Below, one piece after another: positions 8,642-17,137 of a DNA stretch of 64,000 nt. The notes beneath the pieces are model-generated. The model was not told the origin of the DNA. It saw only the letters and a program-made list of their open reading frames with translations, and did no database searches. The stretch lies in contig NZ_JAEFCA010000011.1 in NCBI RefSeq assembly GCF_016405855.1, positions 61,994 through 125,993 of the forward strand, read 5' to 3'. The stretch is from Flavobacterium sp. IB48 (GTDB lineage: Bacteria > Bacteroidota > Bacteroidia > Flavobacteriales > Flavobacteriaceae). Made by a program: the position numbers and the translations under genes. Position 1 is the first letter of the stretch, and each line of letters begins with the position of its first letter.

Positions 8642-8649
8642 TATTTTTG
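8642..8649 (+). promoter_or_regulatory. -7 promoter element for trmH
   Basis: TATTTTTG, a full match to TAnnTTTG, 17 bp before the trmH ATG, so the leader would be short. No clear TTTG -33 box is seen. Confidence 0.6.
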
Positions 8650-8666
8650 CGCCAAACATAAATAAA

Positions 8667-9329
8667 ATGATTGATTTAGATTACCTCGCATTCTTAGAAA
8701 ATATATTGACAGAAAATAGAAAAGCTAATTTTTTAAAAGTACTAGAAAATAGAACAAAACATTTTACAGTTGCAGTAGAAGATGTTTATCAGATGCACAA
8801 TACAAGCGCCGTGATGCGAAGCTGTGAAGTTTTTGGAATTCAGGAATTAAATGTAATTGAGCAGCGTTTTGGAAAAAGAATCGACAAAGAAATTGCTTTA
8901 GGCGCGCAAAAATGGGTTGATATTAATCGATTTGATTCGGTTTCTGGATGCCTTTCTGATCTTAAAAGCAAAGGATATCAAATTATTGCCACAACTCCAC
9001 ACGAAAAAGATTGTATGTTGGAAGATTTTGATATTACAAAACCAAGCGCATTATTCTTCGGAACAGAAAAAGAAGGTTTGTCAAAAGAAATTATGGACAA
9101 CGCAGATGGTTTCTTAAAAATACCGATGGTTGGTTTTACAGAAAGTTTAAATATTTCGGTTTCGGCAGCGATTATTATTCAAAGCTTAACAAACAGACTT
9201 AGAAGATCTAATATTGATTGGAAATTGACTGATGAAGAAATTTTAGTAAAACGTTTGCTTTGGGCGAAAAACTCTATAAAAGATATTAAACGAATTGAAG
9301 AACGTTATTATCAAGATAATCCGAGATAA
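8667..9329 (+). CDS. trmH: tRNA (guanosine(18)-2'-O)-methyltransferase
   Basis: SPOUT-class RNA methyltransferase that methylates the ribose of G18 in the tRNA D-loop. The three SPOUT motifs are present: HNTSAVMRSCEVFG (about 42-55, motif 1 with catalytic Arg), FFGTEKEGLS (motif 2) and IPMVGFTESLNISVSAAI (motif 3, knot and SAM site). The basic C-terminal tail (WKLTDEEILVKRLLWAKNSIKDIKRIEERY) matches TrmH proteins. At 220 residues it has the normal length. It could be a related 2'-O-methyltransferase with another target, but TrmH is the best fit. Confidence 0.88.
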   Translation: MIDLDYLAFLENILTENRKANFLKVLENRTKHFTVAVEDVYQMHNTSAVMRSCEVFGIQELNVIEQRFGKRIDKEIALGAQKWVDINRFDSVSGCLSDLKSKGYQIIATTPHEKDCMLEDFDITKPSALFFGTEKEGLSKEIMDNADGFLKIPMVGFTESLNISVSAAIIIQSLTNRLRRSNIDWKLTDEEILVKRLLWAKNSIKDIKRIEERYYQDNPR

Positions 9330-9333
9330 TTTG

Positions 9334-9418
9334 TTTGCCACGAATTACACGAATTCTCACTAATTTTTCGGAAATAATTAAAAAGTAATTCGTGAAAATT
9401 CGTGTAATTCGTGGCAAA
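9334..9418. repeat. CACGAATT-family inverted repeat, copy 1 (perfect 22-bp arms)
   Basis: Bases 9334-9355 are the exact reverse complement of 9397-9418. Each arm contains two tandem ACGAATT-like units. A related, shorter copy lies at 60272-60356. It starts 4 bp after the trmH stop, before the terminator shared with secA. Confidence 0.85.
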
Positions 9419-9431
9419 ATAGAAAAATAAA

Positions 9432-9468
9432 AAAATCCCCGACTACGTTTGTAATCGGGGATTTTATA
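9432..9468. terminator. Bidirectional terminator between trmH and secA
   Basis: Hairpin AATCCCCGA (9434-9442) with TCGGGGATT (9455-9463), A-run to the left and T-rich tract to the right. It lies between two convergent genes and can serve both. Confidence 0.85.
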
Positions 9469-9485
9469 TTTAGATTGGATTCTTA

Positions 9486-12400
9486 TTAGTTAATTAAAAC
9501 CCAAGTTCCAGCTGCGATTAAAGCTTCAGCTTTTTTATACTTCATTGTTTCTGTTTTACCAGTAGCAATTTCTTGAACTACAACAGTATCGTTTCTGTTG
9601 ATTTTTGGCATATCTCTAACGATAGTTTCAGTAACTTGACGCTGTTGAGTTTCTCCAGCTTCACGGTTCATACTTTCGCTATTTGGAATTTCGTCTTTAC
9701 TTAATTGTAAATTTTCTTTTGGACGTGCCACTTCTCTTGCTTCGTGAATTTCAGGAACATTTTGAGCTGGTAAATCACCTTTGAATAAGAATGAAATTAC
9801 TTCTTTGTTAACGTTATCCAACATTCCTCTGAACAAGTTGAAAGCTTCTAATTTGTAGATAAGCAATGGATCTTTTTGCTCGTGAACAGCCAATTGAACA
9901 GATTGTTTCAATTCGTCCATTTTACGCAAGTGTTTCTTCCAAGCTTCATCAACAATAGAAAGAGTGATGTTTTTCTCGAAATCAGCAATCAATTGAGCAC
10001 CTTCGCTATCGTAAGCTTTTTTCAAGTCAGTTACAACATTTAAAGTTTTGATTCCGTCTGTAAATGGAACTACAATTCTTTCGAAATGGTTGTTTGGTTC
10101 TTCGTAAACTCCTTTAATAATTGGGAAAGCTTCTCTTGCACTTCTTTCTGTTTTTTCAGTATAGAATGCTAAAGCTTCTTTGTATACTTTTCCAGTAATT
10201 TCGATATCTGATAATTTTGTGAAATCAGCTTCAGAAATTGGAGATGTGATTCCGAAATAACGAATTAAATCAAACTCATATCCTTTGAAATCATTTGTAA
10301 CTTTATTGTTGCTTACAATTAATTCGCAAGTATCATAAAGCATATTAGCAATATCTAGTTTCAAACGCTCTCCAAACAATGCGTGACGACGACGTTTGTA
10401 AACTACTTCACGTTGAGAGTTCATTACGTCATCATATTCTAATAAACGTTTACGAACACCAAAGTTGTTTTCTTCTACTTTTTTCTGAGCACGTTCGATA
10501 GATTTAGTCATCATAGAATGTTGGATAACTTCACCTTCTTTCAATCCCATTCTGTCCATTACTTTCGCAACTCTTTCAGAACCGAATAAACGCATTAAGT
10601 TATCTTCAAGAGAAACGTAGAATTGAGAACTTCCCGGATCTCCTTGACGACCAGAACGACCGCGTAACTGTCTGTCTACACGACGAGAATCATGACGCTC
10701 TGTACCAACGATTGCTAAACCTCCCGCAGCTTTTACTTCTGGAGATAATTTAATATCGGTACCACGACCAGCCATGTTTGTTGCAATTGTTACAACTCCA
10801 GCTTTACCAGCCTCTTCAACGATTTGTGCTTCTTGCTTGTGCATTTTAGCATTCAATACGTTATGAGTGATTCCTCTCATTTTAAGCATACGGCTTAATA
10901 ATTCTGAAATCTCTACAGAAGTTGTTCCGATCAATACTGGTCTTCCTGCTTGAGATAATTCTGTAACATCTTCGATTACAGCGTTAAATTTCTCACGTGT
11001 TGTTTTGTAGATATAATCTTCTTTATCAATTCTTGCAATTCCACGGTTTGTCGGAATTTCAACAACATCTAATTTGTAGATCTGCCATAACTCTCCTGCT
11101 TCTGTAACAGCTGTACCAGTCATACCAGCCAGTTTGTTGTACATTCTGAAATAGTTCTGTAATGTAACTGTTGCAAAAGTTTGAGTTGCAGCTTCGATTT
11201 TTACGTTTTCTTTAGCTTCAATCGCTTGGTGAAGACCGTCAGAGTAACGACGTCCGTCCATGATACGACCAGTTTGCTCATCGACAATCATAATTTTGTT
11301 GTCCATGATAACGTACTCTACGTCTTTTTCGAATAAAGCGTAAGCTTTTAAAAGTTGAGTAAGAGTGTGGATACGCTCGCTTTTTACACCAAAGTCTTGG
11401 AATAATCTTTCTTTAGCTTCAGCTTCAGCGTCTTTGTCTAATTTTTGTTTTTCAATCGCAGCGATTTCTGTTCCAATGTCTGGTAAAACGAAGAAATCTG
11501 CATCAGTATCTCCAGAAAGGTATTTAATACCGTTATCTGTCAATTCTACCTGATTGTTTTTTTCTTCAATCACAAAATACAAAGCTTCGTCAACTTTGTG
11601 CATTTCGCGATTGTTATCTTGCATGTATTGATTTTCAGTTTTTTGAAGCAATTGTTTAATTCCTTCTTCACTTAAAAATTTAATTAATGCTTTATTTTTA
11701 GGTAAACTTCTGTAAGCTCTCAATAATTGGAAACCTCCGTCTTTAGTATTACCTTCTTTGATTAATTTTTTAGCTTCTGCCAAGAAACCATTTGCTAACT
11801 GACGTTGTTGTGCAACTAAGTTTTCAATTTTTGGTTTCAATTCGTTGAATTCATGACGATCTCCTTGAGGAACTGGTCCAGAAATGATAAGCGGAGTTCT
11901 AGCATCATCAATTAATACAGAGTCAACCTCGTCGACAATTGCAAAATTGTGTTTTCTCTGCACTAAATCGCTTGGCGAGTGCGCCATATTATCTCTTAAG
12001 TAGTCAAAACCAAACTCATTGTTAGTTCCGTAAGTGATATCAGCGTCGTATGCTTTCTTTCTTTGTTCTGTACTTGGTTGGTGATTGTCGATACAATCTA
12101 CAGATAAACCGTGGAATTCGAATAAAGGAGCTTTCCAAGTACTATCACGTTTTGCTAAGTAGTCATTCACTGTAACTAAGTGAACTCCGTTTCCAGTTAA
12201 AGCATTTAAGTAAAGAGGAAGTGTAGCAACCAAAGTTTTACCTTCTCCCGTTTGCATTTCGGCAACTTTACCTTCGTGTAATACCATACCACCAATTAAC
12301 TGAACATCGTAGTGAATCATGTCCCAAGTGATATCTTTTCCAGCAGCATTCCATTTGTTTGCCCAGATCGCTTTTTCGCCATCAATGGTAATGTATGATT

Positions 12401-12830
12401 TTGTTGCTGAGAATTCGCGGTCTTTTGCAGTTGCAGTAACCTCAATGTGAGAGTTTTCTTTAAAACGACGAGCCGTTTCTTTTACTACAGAAAACGCTTC
12501 TGGAAGAATTTCCAATAAAGTTTTTTCAGAGATTTCATAAGCCTCTTTTTCAAGAGCGTCTATTGCATCATAAATGTCTTCTCTTTTATCGATGTCTTCG
12601 ATGTTTTCTACTTCTGCTTTCAAAGAAGCAATTTTAGCATCTTTATCAGCTCTAGCTTCTTTAATTCTATCTTTAAAATAAACGGTTCTTCCTCTTAGTT
12701 CGTCGTTTGATAGACTCATTAAAGGAGCTTCGAATGTTTTAATTTTGTTTAAGTAAGGTTGTAAAGCTTTGACATCTTTTTGCGACTTATCGCCGACAAA
12801 GACTTTAATAATACTGTTTATGAAACTCAT
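9486..12830 (-). CDS. secA: Preprotein translocase ATPase SecA
   Basis: Motor ATPase that pushes unfolded proteins through SecYEG. It carries Walker A MQTGEGKTL (192-200), DEVD (300-303), the helicase segments TNMAGRGTDIKLSP and GRSGRQGDPGSSQFYVSLEDNLMR, and the helical scaffold near the C-terminus. At 1114 residues it is ~200 longer than E. coli SecA, because of an insertion between the first nucleotide-binding motifs (about 325-420) seen in Bacteroidota SecA. The C-terminus lacks the usual CxCxSGxxxxxC zinc motif and ends instead in a RNDTVVVQ...TWVLIN segment, also known in this phylum. It is downstream of the DUF2795 gene but separated from it by a terminator. Confidence 0.97.
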   Translation of the reverse strand: MSFINSIIKVFVGDKSQKDVKALQPYLNKIKTFEAPLMSLSNDELRGRTVYFKDRIKEARADKDAKIASLKAEVENIEDIDKREDIYDAIDALEKEAYEISEKTLLEILPEAFSVVKETARRFKENSHIEVTATAKDREFSATKSYITIDGEKAIWANKWNAAGKDITWDMIHYDVQLIGGMVLHEGKVAEMQTGEGKTLVATLPLYLNALTGNGVHLVTVNDYLAKRDSTWKAPLFEFHGLSVDCIDNHQPSTEQRKKAYDADITYGTNNEFGFDYLRDNMAHSPSDLVQRKHNFAIVDEVDSVLIDDARTPLIISGPVPQGDRHEFNELKPKIENLVAQQRQLANGFLAEAKKLIKEGNTKDGGFQLLRAYRSLPKNKALIKFLSEEGIKQLLQKTENQYMQDNNREMHKVDEALYFVIEEKNNQVELTDNGIKYLSGDTDADFFVLPDIGTEIAAIEKQKLDKDAEAEAKERLFQDFGVKSERIHTLTQLLKAYALFEKDVEYVIMDNKIMIVDEQTGRIMDGRRYSDGLHQAIEAKENVKIEAATQTFATVTLQNYFRMYNKLAGMTGTAVTEAGELWQIYKLDVVEIPTNRGIARIDKEDYIYKTTREKFNAVIEDVTELSQAGRPVLIGTTSVEISELLSRMLKMRGITHNVLNAKMHKQEAQIVEEAGKAGVVTIATNMAGRGTDIKLSPEVKAAGGLAIVGTERHDSRRVDRQLRGRSGRQGDPGSSQFYVSLEDNLMRLFGSERVAKVMDRMGLKEGEVIQHSMMTKSIERAQKKVEENNFGVRKRLLEYDDVMNSQREVVYKRRRHALFGERLKLDIANMLYDTCELIVSNNKVTNDFKGYEFDLIRYFGITSPISEADFTKLSDIEITGKVYKEALAFYTEKTERSAREAFPIIKGVYEEPNNHFERIVVPFTDGIKTLNVVTDLKKAYDSEGAQLIADFEKNITLSIVDEAWKKHLRKMDELKQSVQLAVHEQKDPLLIYKLEAFNLFRGMLDNVNKEVISFLFKGDLPAQNVPEIHEAREVARPKENLQLSKDEIPNSESMNREAGETQQRQVTETIVRDMPKINRNDTVVVQEIATGKTETMKYKKAEALIAAGTWVLIN

Positions 12831-12872
12831 GATTTATTGTATTTCTTTATTATATAATATGTATTTGAACCA

Positions 12873-12906
12873 AAAAAAAAGTCTCTATGATGAGAGACTT
12901 TTTTCT
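12873..12906 (-). terminator. Terminator after the DUF2795 gene
   Basis: AAGTCTCT (12879-12886), loop ATGATG, AGAGACTT (12893-12900), flanked by A-run and T-run. It lies between the DUF2795 gene and the start of secA, so secA should have its own promoter. Confidence 0.8.
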
Positions 12907-12918
12907 TTGGTTTATTTT

Positions 12919-13140
12919 TTAATATTCATCCTCATTCCAAAGATAATCTTCGTCTGTTGGATAATCAGGCCAAATTTCTTCCATTGATTCATATATCTCA
13001 CCCTCATCTTCGATTGATTGAAGGTTTTCTACTACTTCTAATGGAGCACCAGCTCTAATAGCGTAGTCTATAAGTTCGTCTTTGTTAGCAGGCCATGGCG
13101 CATCACTTAAATAAGATGCTAATTCTAATGTCCAATACAT
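12919..13140 (-). CDS. DUF2795 family small acidic protein
   Basis: A 73-residue protein, MYWTLELASYLSDAPWPANKDEL..., with a compact alpha-helical DUF2795-like domain (helices in ELIDYAIRAGAPLEVVENLQSI) and a very acidic tail rich in Asp, Glu, Trp and Tyr. No enzyme motif. The domain is common in Bacteroidota, but its role is not established; the shape suggests a small nucleic-acid or protein-binding module. It lies on the same strand as secA and the adenosyltransferase gene, in an arrangement I believe is common in flavobacteria. Confidence 0.8.
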   Translation of the reverse strand: MYWTLELASYLSDAPWPANKDELIDYAIRAGAPLEVVENLQSIEDEGEIYESMEEIWPDYPTDEDYLWNEDEY

Positions 13141-13234
13141 CTGTTATCTGTTTAGTTTGTGCAAAAATAAATTTTTTACTGAAAAAGACAAGTAAATTTT
13201 GATTTATTTTAATAAAATTTAAGAACGTCAATTG

Positions 13235-13373
13235 CTAAATTCCAATTTTTAAATTCCAAACTCCAAAAAAGGCAGTTATAGCGCCTAGTTTCAGAATTTT
13301 TCTATGTAATTTAAATTCCTGGATTTTTACTTTTTCCTTGGAATTTGGGATTTCAAAAATTTGGAATTTCCAG
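13235..13373. repeat. AAATTCCAA-family imperfect inverted repeat
   Basis: The left part (13235-13266) holds three tandem units like AAATTCCAA; the right part (13338-13373) holds the complementary TTGGAATTT units. A small hairpin, AGGC/GCCT, sits at 13269-13285. The arms match imperfectly. The repeat ends at the adenosyltransferase stop codon. Confidence 0.65.
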
Positions 13374-13378
13374 AAGAT

Positions 13379-13948
13379 TTATTTTCTGGGTATCCATTTC
13401 ACTTCCTCCGCTTTTAAGTCTGAGGACAACTTTCGTGCCAAGACAAAAAGGTAGTCAGAAAGTCGGTTTAAGTAAGTAATTGCTATTTCAGGAACGTGTT
13501 CATTATGACTTAAATGCACGGCTAAACGTTCTGCTCTGCGACAAATACAGCGTGCTATATGACAATGTGACACAGTTGGATGGCCTCCTGGTAAAACAAA
13601 ATGCGTCATTGGCGGAAGGCTTTCGTCCATTTTGTCTATTTCGTTTTCGAGCAATTCAATATCGGAATCAATTATTCCGAGATTTTCTAAGCGAAGTTTT
13701 CCGTTTTTTAAAACTTCTTTTTCTTGTGGAGTTGCCAAAATGGCACCAACAGTAAAAAGTCGGTCTTGAATTTCGATTAAAATCGTTTTATAATGCGAAT
13801 CTATTGCTTGATCACGGATTAATCCGATATAAGAATTCAACTCATCAACAGTTCCGTAACTGTCAATTCTGATATGATCTTTTGGTACACGGGTTCCTCC
13901 AAAAAGTGCCGTTGTGCCTTTATCGCCTGTTTTGGTATATACTTTCAT
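13379..13948 (-). CDS. Cob(I)yrinic acid a,c-diamide adenosyltransferase (PduO type)
   Basis: Transfers adenosine from ATP to cob(I)alamin to give the B12 coenzyme form. Diagnostic segments are TKTGDKGTTALFGG (5-18, ATP-binding), DSYGTVDELNS (29-39), FVLPGG (117-122), RCICRRAER (133-141) and YLNRLSDYLFVLAR (159-172). The 189-residue length is normal. No other cobalamin genes are nearby, so it probably serves salvage of B12 for methionine synthase or methylmalonyl-CoA mutase elsewhere in the genome. An arm of the CTAAG repeat lies just upstream. Confidence 0.93.
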   Translation of the reverse strand: MKVYTKTGDKGTTALFGGTRVPKDHIRIDSYGTVDELNSYIGLIRDQAIDSHYKTILIEIQDRLFTVGAILATPQEKEVLKNGKLRLENLGIIDSDIELLENEIDKMDESLPPMTHFVLPGGHPTVSHCHIARCICRRAERLAVHLSHNEHVPEIAITYLNRLSDYLFVLARKLSSDLKAEEVKWIPRK

Positions 13949-13955
13949 TTTTTTT

Positions 13956-13994
13956 AAGATGCTAAGGTTCTGAGATACTAAGATTCTAAGTTTT
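13956..13994. repeat. CTAAG-family repeat, copy 2 (single arm)
   Basis: Tandem degenerate units (AAGATGCTAAGG, TTCTGAGATA, CTAAGATT, CTAAG) like the arm at 811-845, but without a complementary arm nearby. It occupies the space between the ABC ATPase and the adenosyltransferase genes. Confidence 0.75.
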
Positions 13995-14030
13995 CTCTTT
14001 TTGCGATTAAACGATTAACCAAATAAACGG

Positions 14031-14723
14031 TTAAACAGATTTTCTTGTGTCGCTTTCAATTAAACCGTCTCTCAAACGAATAATTCTATGTGCATAAGCC
14101 GCGATGTCTTCTTCGTGAGTTACAAGAATTACGGTGTTTCCTTGTGCGTGAATATCTCCAAAAAGTTTCATGATTTCTACAGAAGTTTTACTGTCTAAGT
14201 TTCCTGTTGGTTCATCGGCAAGAATGATCGAAGGTTTATTGACTAAAGCTCTTGCAACGGCAACACGCTGGCGTTGTCCTCCAGAAAGCTGATTCGGCTG
14301 GTGATCCATTCTGTCGGCCAAATTAACTTGTTTTAAAACTTCGGTGGCACGTGCAATTCTTTCAGATTTGCCGTAACCGGCATAAATCATTGGTAATGCA
14401 ACATTATCTAAAGCAGTAGTTCTAGGCAAAAGGTTGAATGTCTGAAAAACAAAACCAATCTCTTTGTTTCTAATTTCGGCCAATTCATCATCTTTCATTT
14501 GACTGACATCTTTTCCGTTTAAAATATAACGTCCAGAGGTTGGCGTGTCCAAACAGCCTAATAAATTCATTAATGTTGATTTTCCAGATCCAGAAGGTCC
14601 CATTAAAGCAACATATTCGCCTTTTTGTATTTCTAGATTTATTCCTTTTAAAACATAAACCGTTTCATTGCCCAAAATAAAATTTCGTCTAATGTCGGTT
14701 ATTTTAATTAATGGTTCAGCCAT
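14031..14723 (-). CDS. ABC transporter ATP-binding protein (LolD/MacB type)
   Basis: ATPase subunit of an ABC exporter of the LolD/MacB/FtsE class, which drive lipoprotein or peptide movement from the inner membrane. Walker A GPSGSGKST (42-50), Q-loop FVFQTFNLLPR (91-101), signature LSGGQRQRV (146-154), Walker B plus DEPTGNLDSKT (170-180) and the H-loop in VTHEEDIAAYA. Length 230 is normal. No permease gene is adjacent, so its partner is elsewhere and the substrate cannot be named. Confidence 0.9.
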   Translation of the reverse strand: MAEPLIKITDIRRNFILGNETVYVLKGINLEIQKGEYVALMGPSGSGKSTLMNLLGCLDTPTSGRYILNGKDVSQMKDDELAEIRNKEIGFVFQTFNLLPRTTALDNVALPMIYAGYGKSERIARATEVLKQVNLADRMDHQPNQLSGGQRQRVAVARALVNKPSIILADEPTGNLDSKTSVEIMKLFGDIHAQGNTVILVTHEEDIAAYAHRIIRLRDGLIESDTRKSV

Positions 14724-14978
14724 TTCCTTTTACAATTTTGGATTTAAAAGTACAAAACACTTTTCAATAAAAATTATAAGTAGTTGAGAATTGGTTTTTG
14801 TTACAAAAACGCTTTCAGAAATAAAGTTTTAAAAGAATATGTTTTTTAAATAGAAATGAGTTATATGTTTTTGAATTGTTTTTATATAATTGTCATTGTT
14901 TTGTTAATTTTATAGATTTAAGATATTTTTAATTTTAAAAACATGATAATAATGTAATTTATTGCGTCTTGGGTTTAG

Positions 14979-14986
14979 TAAATTTG
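14979..14986 (+). promoter_or_regulatory. -7 promoter element for the 15016 lipoprotein gene
   Basis: TAAATTTG, full match to TAnnTTTG, 29 bp before the ATG. The surrounding 14724-15015 gap is extremely AT-rich; I see no further gene or repeat in it. Confidence 0.55.
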
Positions 14987-15015
14987 ATTAATCAATTAAT
15001 TAAATAATCAAGATT

Positions 15016-15675
15016 ATGAAAAATATCAAAATAGCTACAGGAATTGCATTATTAGTATTAGGGTTAACATCGTGTAAAGACGAGAAACAAGAAAAAGCTC
15101 AAAAAACAGTAGATAACTACGTTGTATATGTTGACTCTGTTAAAAATGTAGCCGCAGCCGATTTAAAAGACAATTGGAAAAGTGTAGAAGCAGAGTACGA
15201 TAGAAGATCTCAAGAAGCGCAAGCGGCATTAGCAGACATTAAAGACAATGCTGCAGCAACAGAGAAAATAAATGCAAGTAAAATTAAATACGAGGAATTT
15301 AAAAATGAAATGACCGCCCAATTTGCCCCTCCAGCTCCTAGTCCGAAACAGCAGTTAAGAGATGCTTTGTTTGGTGCAGGAAGAATTGGTGATGATATGA
15401 GTTTTAGCTGGGTTAACGCCCAAAATATTCATAGCGTTTATCAGCAGTTTGTTCATACTGTAGAAAATAATAAAGACAAATATTCTAGAGAAGACTGGGA
15501 TGAAATTAAATTAATGTACGAAGCTCTTGACAGTCGTAAAAATACAGTTGAAAAAGAAGGTTTGACAGCTGAGGATAACCGAAAAATTGCTGGTTTGAAA
15601 ATTAAATTTGCACCAATGTATAAGATAAACAGAATGGGAGCTAAATCTGAAGAAAATAAAGAAGCAAAAAAATAA
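15016..15675 (+). CDS. Lipoprotein of unknown function
   Basis: Not recognised beyond its class. The N-terminus (MKNIKIATGIALLVLGLTSC) is a lipoprotein signal with lipobox LTSC, lipidated Cys20; the residues after it are charged (KDEKQE), which in Bacteroidota can favour surface export. The rest is a charged, mostly helical protein: a stretch at 28-100 with probable coiled-coil character, a Pro-rich linker APPAPSPKQQ (about 105-115), and a second helical part ending in Lys/Glu repeats. The gene has its own -7 box and terminator, so it is a single unit and probably well expressed. Confidence 0.75.
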   Translation: MKNIKIATGIALLVLGLTSCKDEKQEKAQKTVDNYVVYVDSVKNVAAADLKDNWKSVEAEYDRRSQEAQAALADIKDNAAATEKINASKIKYEEFKNEMTAQFAPPAPSPKQQLRDALFGAGRIGDDMSFSWVNAQNIHSVYQQFVHTVENNKDKYSREDWDEIKLMYEALDSRKNTVEKEGLTAEDNRKIAGLKIKFAPMYKINRMGAKSEENKEAKK

Positions 15676-15697
15676 GATTTTAAAATTTTGAATTAGT

Positions 15698-15730
15698 AAA
15701 AAAGACGATCATTTCTGATCGTCTTTTTTT
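15698..15730. terminator. Bidirectional terminator between lipoprotein and methyltransferase genes
   Basis: AAAGACGATCA (15701-15711) pairs with TGATCGTCTTT (15716-15726), followed by T-run. On the minus strand the methyltransferase stop codon overlaps the T-run. Confidence 0.88.
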
Positions 15731-16508
15731 ATGTTCTAATTATAAAATGCTCTTTCGGCTGTTCTCTTCTAAAGAATACAAATCCCCACTGATAAGTATC
15801 AATGGTGACTTTTACTTTTGGGTGATTTTTTATAATCTCCCAAGCTTCTTCCATATCTTCTGACCAATGAATATCATCAAAAATCCAAACAGAATCATTG
15901 TCGATTGTTGGCAATAAAAGGTCAAAATATTCTAAAGTTGCTTTCTTAGAATGATTTCCGTCAAAATATATCAGATTATAATTTGTTGCTTGAATGTTCT
16001 CAGAAATCAAAAAAGATTCAAATTCAGAAATTACATTTTCTACATTACTGCAATCAAATTCAGTTAATTGATTTTGAGCAATATTTGCAGTATTTGGACA
16101 ACCTTCTATTGTTACTACTTTCGCTTTCGGATTTCCTAAAGCTAATGCAGCAGTTGCTAAACCCAAAGATGTTCCTATTTCTAGAATAGTTGAAGGCTGA
16201 AAATAATGGGTTACGCGAAACAATAATTCTGCACGTTTTGGCGAAATTCCTGCTGTTTGTGCGATTTTAGAAATTTGCCTTCTATTTGATTTAAAAACTC
16301 TTGAACCAGCTCCAAAATCGGTTACTTCAATGAAATTTTTATTCTCTAAAAGCGATTTTCTGTATTTTTTTAGAATGGCGTATTCTGGTTTAGATTTCTT
16401 ATCATAAAAGCATTTAGTTAACAGGCTGAAAACAAATGGCGAATGCACTGCATGTTCGTTTTTAGAATGCCAAAGAAAAGTTAGATAAGATTTAATTTGA
16501 AAGAACAT
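15729..16508 (-). CDS. Class I SAM-dependent methyltransferase (O-methyltransferase-like)
   Basis: Rossmann-fold methyltransferase of the Methyltransf_24 / caffeoyl-CoA O-methyltransferase-like group. Motif I is LEIGTSLGLATA (109-120), the ribose-binding acidic residue is Glu135 in VVTIEG, and IYFDGNHSKKAT (180-191) and WIFDDIHWSED (208-218) are metal/substrate-side motifs usual in divalent-cation-dependent O-methyltransferases. N-terminal ~100 residues are helical and probably bind substrate. It starts 22 bp after the FKBP gene stop, so the two are likely co-transcribed. Substrate not predictable. Confidence 0.82.
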   Translation of the reverse strand: MFFQIKSYLTFLWHSKNEHAVHSPFVFSLLTKCFYDKKSKPEYAILKKYRKSLLENKNFIEVTDFGAGSRVFKSNRRQISKIAQTAGISPKRAELLFRVTHYFQPSTILEIGTSLGLATAALALGNPKAKVVTIEGCPNTANIAQNQLTEFDCSNVENVISEFESFLISENIQATNYNLIYFDGNHSKKATLEYFDLLLPTIDNDSVWIFDDIHWSEDMEEAWEIIKNHPKVKVTIDTYQWGFVFFRREQPKEHFIIRT

Positions 16509-16530
16509 CTAGAAATTTAGCTATTGGATG

Positions 16531-17004
16531 TTAGTTTACTTTAATCAATTTTACGTCGAAAAGAAGTACTGATCCAGCTGGTATTCCAGGACGAGGAGAA
16601 CTTCCGTAACCTAAATGTGCAGGAATAAGAAGAACGCCGCTTCCTCCTTCTTTAAAATAAGTAATTCCTTCTGTCCAACCTTTAATAACTTCATTAAGAG
16701 GAAAAGTCAATCCGCTATCTGTACTTTTGTCAAATAGGCTTCCATTGGTAAAATAACCTTTGTATGCAACAGTGACTTTTGAAGTAGCGGTTGGTTGCGC
16801 GCCTGTTCCTGGCTCGTTAATTATATAATAAAGACCTGTAGTACTTTTTGTTGCAGTCAAATTATTTTTAGTCAGATAATCTGTGATTTCTTTGTCATTC
16901 TCTGCACTATAATCTTTTGGAGGAGTAAAAGGTGTGTCTTTTTCTGTGCTGTTGCAAGAGATAAATAATGTTAAGGTAAATACGGCAGCTAATAATTTTT
17001 TCAT
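16531..17004 (-). CDS. FKBP-type peptidyl-prolyl cis-trans isomerase lipoprotein
   Basis: Membrane-anchored proline isomerase helping proteins fold in the cell envelope. Lipobox FISC with Cys17; a linker of ~45 residues; then one FKBP domain (about 60-157) with VAYKGYFTNGSLFDKS, FPLNEVIKGWTEGI, LLIPAHLGYG and IPAGSVLLFDVKLIKV, all standard FKBP core motifs including the Asp and Trp of the active site. A TATCTTTC sequence upstream on the minus strand (about 17029-17036) is a near match to the -7 box. Shares a transcript with the methyltransferase gene downstream. Confidence 0.92.
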   Translation of the reverse strand: MKKLLAAVFTLTLFISCNSTEKDTPFTPPKDYSAENDKEITDYLTKNNLTATKSTTGLYYIINEPGTGAQPTATSKVTVAYKGYFTNGSLFDKSTDSGLTFPLNEVIKGWTEGITYFKEGGSGVLLIPAHLGYGSSPRPGIPAGSVLLFDVKLIKVN

Positions 17005-17040
17005 TTAGGGTATTTTTTTAATATTTAATAAAGCGAAAGA

Positions 17041-17137
17041 TAATTTTTGTTTCGCAGAGATTTACAAAGAGACTCAAAGAATCACAAAAAAACTTTGTGT
17101 AATTCAGAGATTTCTTTGTAAATCTCTGTGCAACAAA
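17041..17137. repeat. CAGAGATTTACAAAG-family inverted repeat
   Basis: CAGAGATTTACAAAGA (17055-17070) is the exact reverse complement of 17113-17128, with weaker pairing between (CAAAG units against CTTTG units). It lies between the ABC-F stop and the FKBP gene. Confidence 0.78.

Noticed and set aside
14724..15015. Possible small RNA in the very AT-rich gap before the lipoprotein gene
   Set aside because: No stable hairpin or terminator; only a -7 box is supported.
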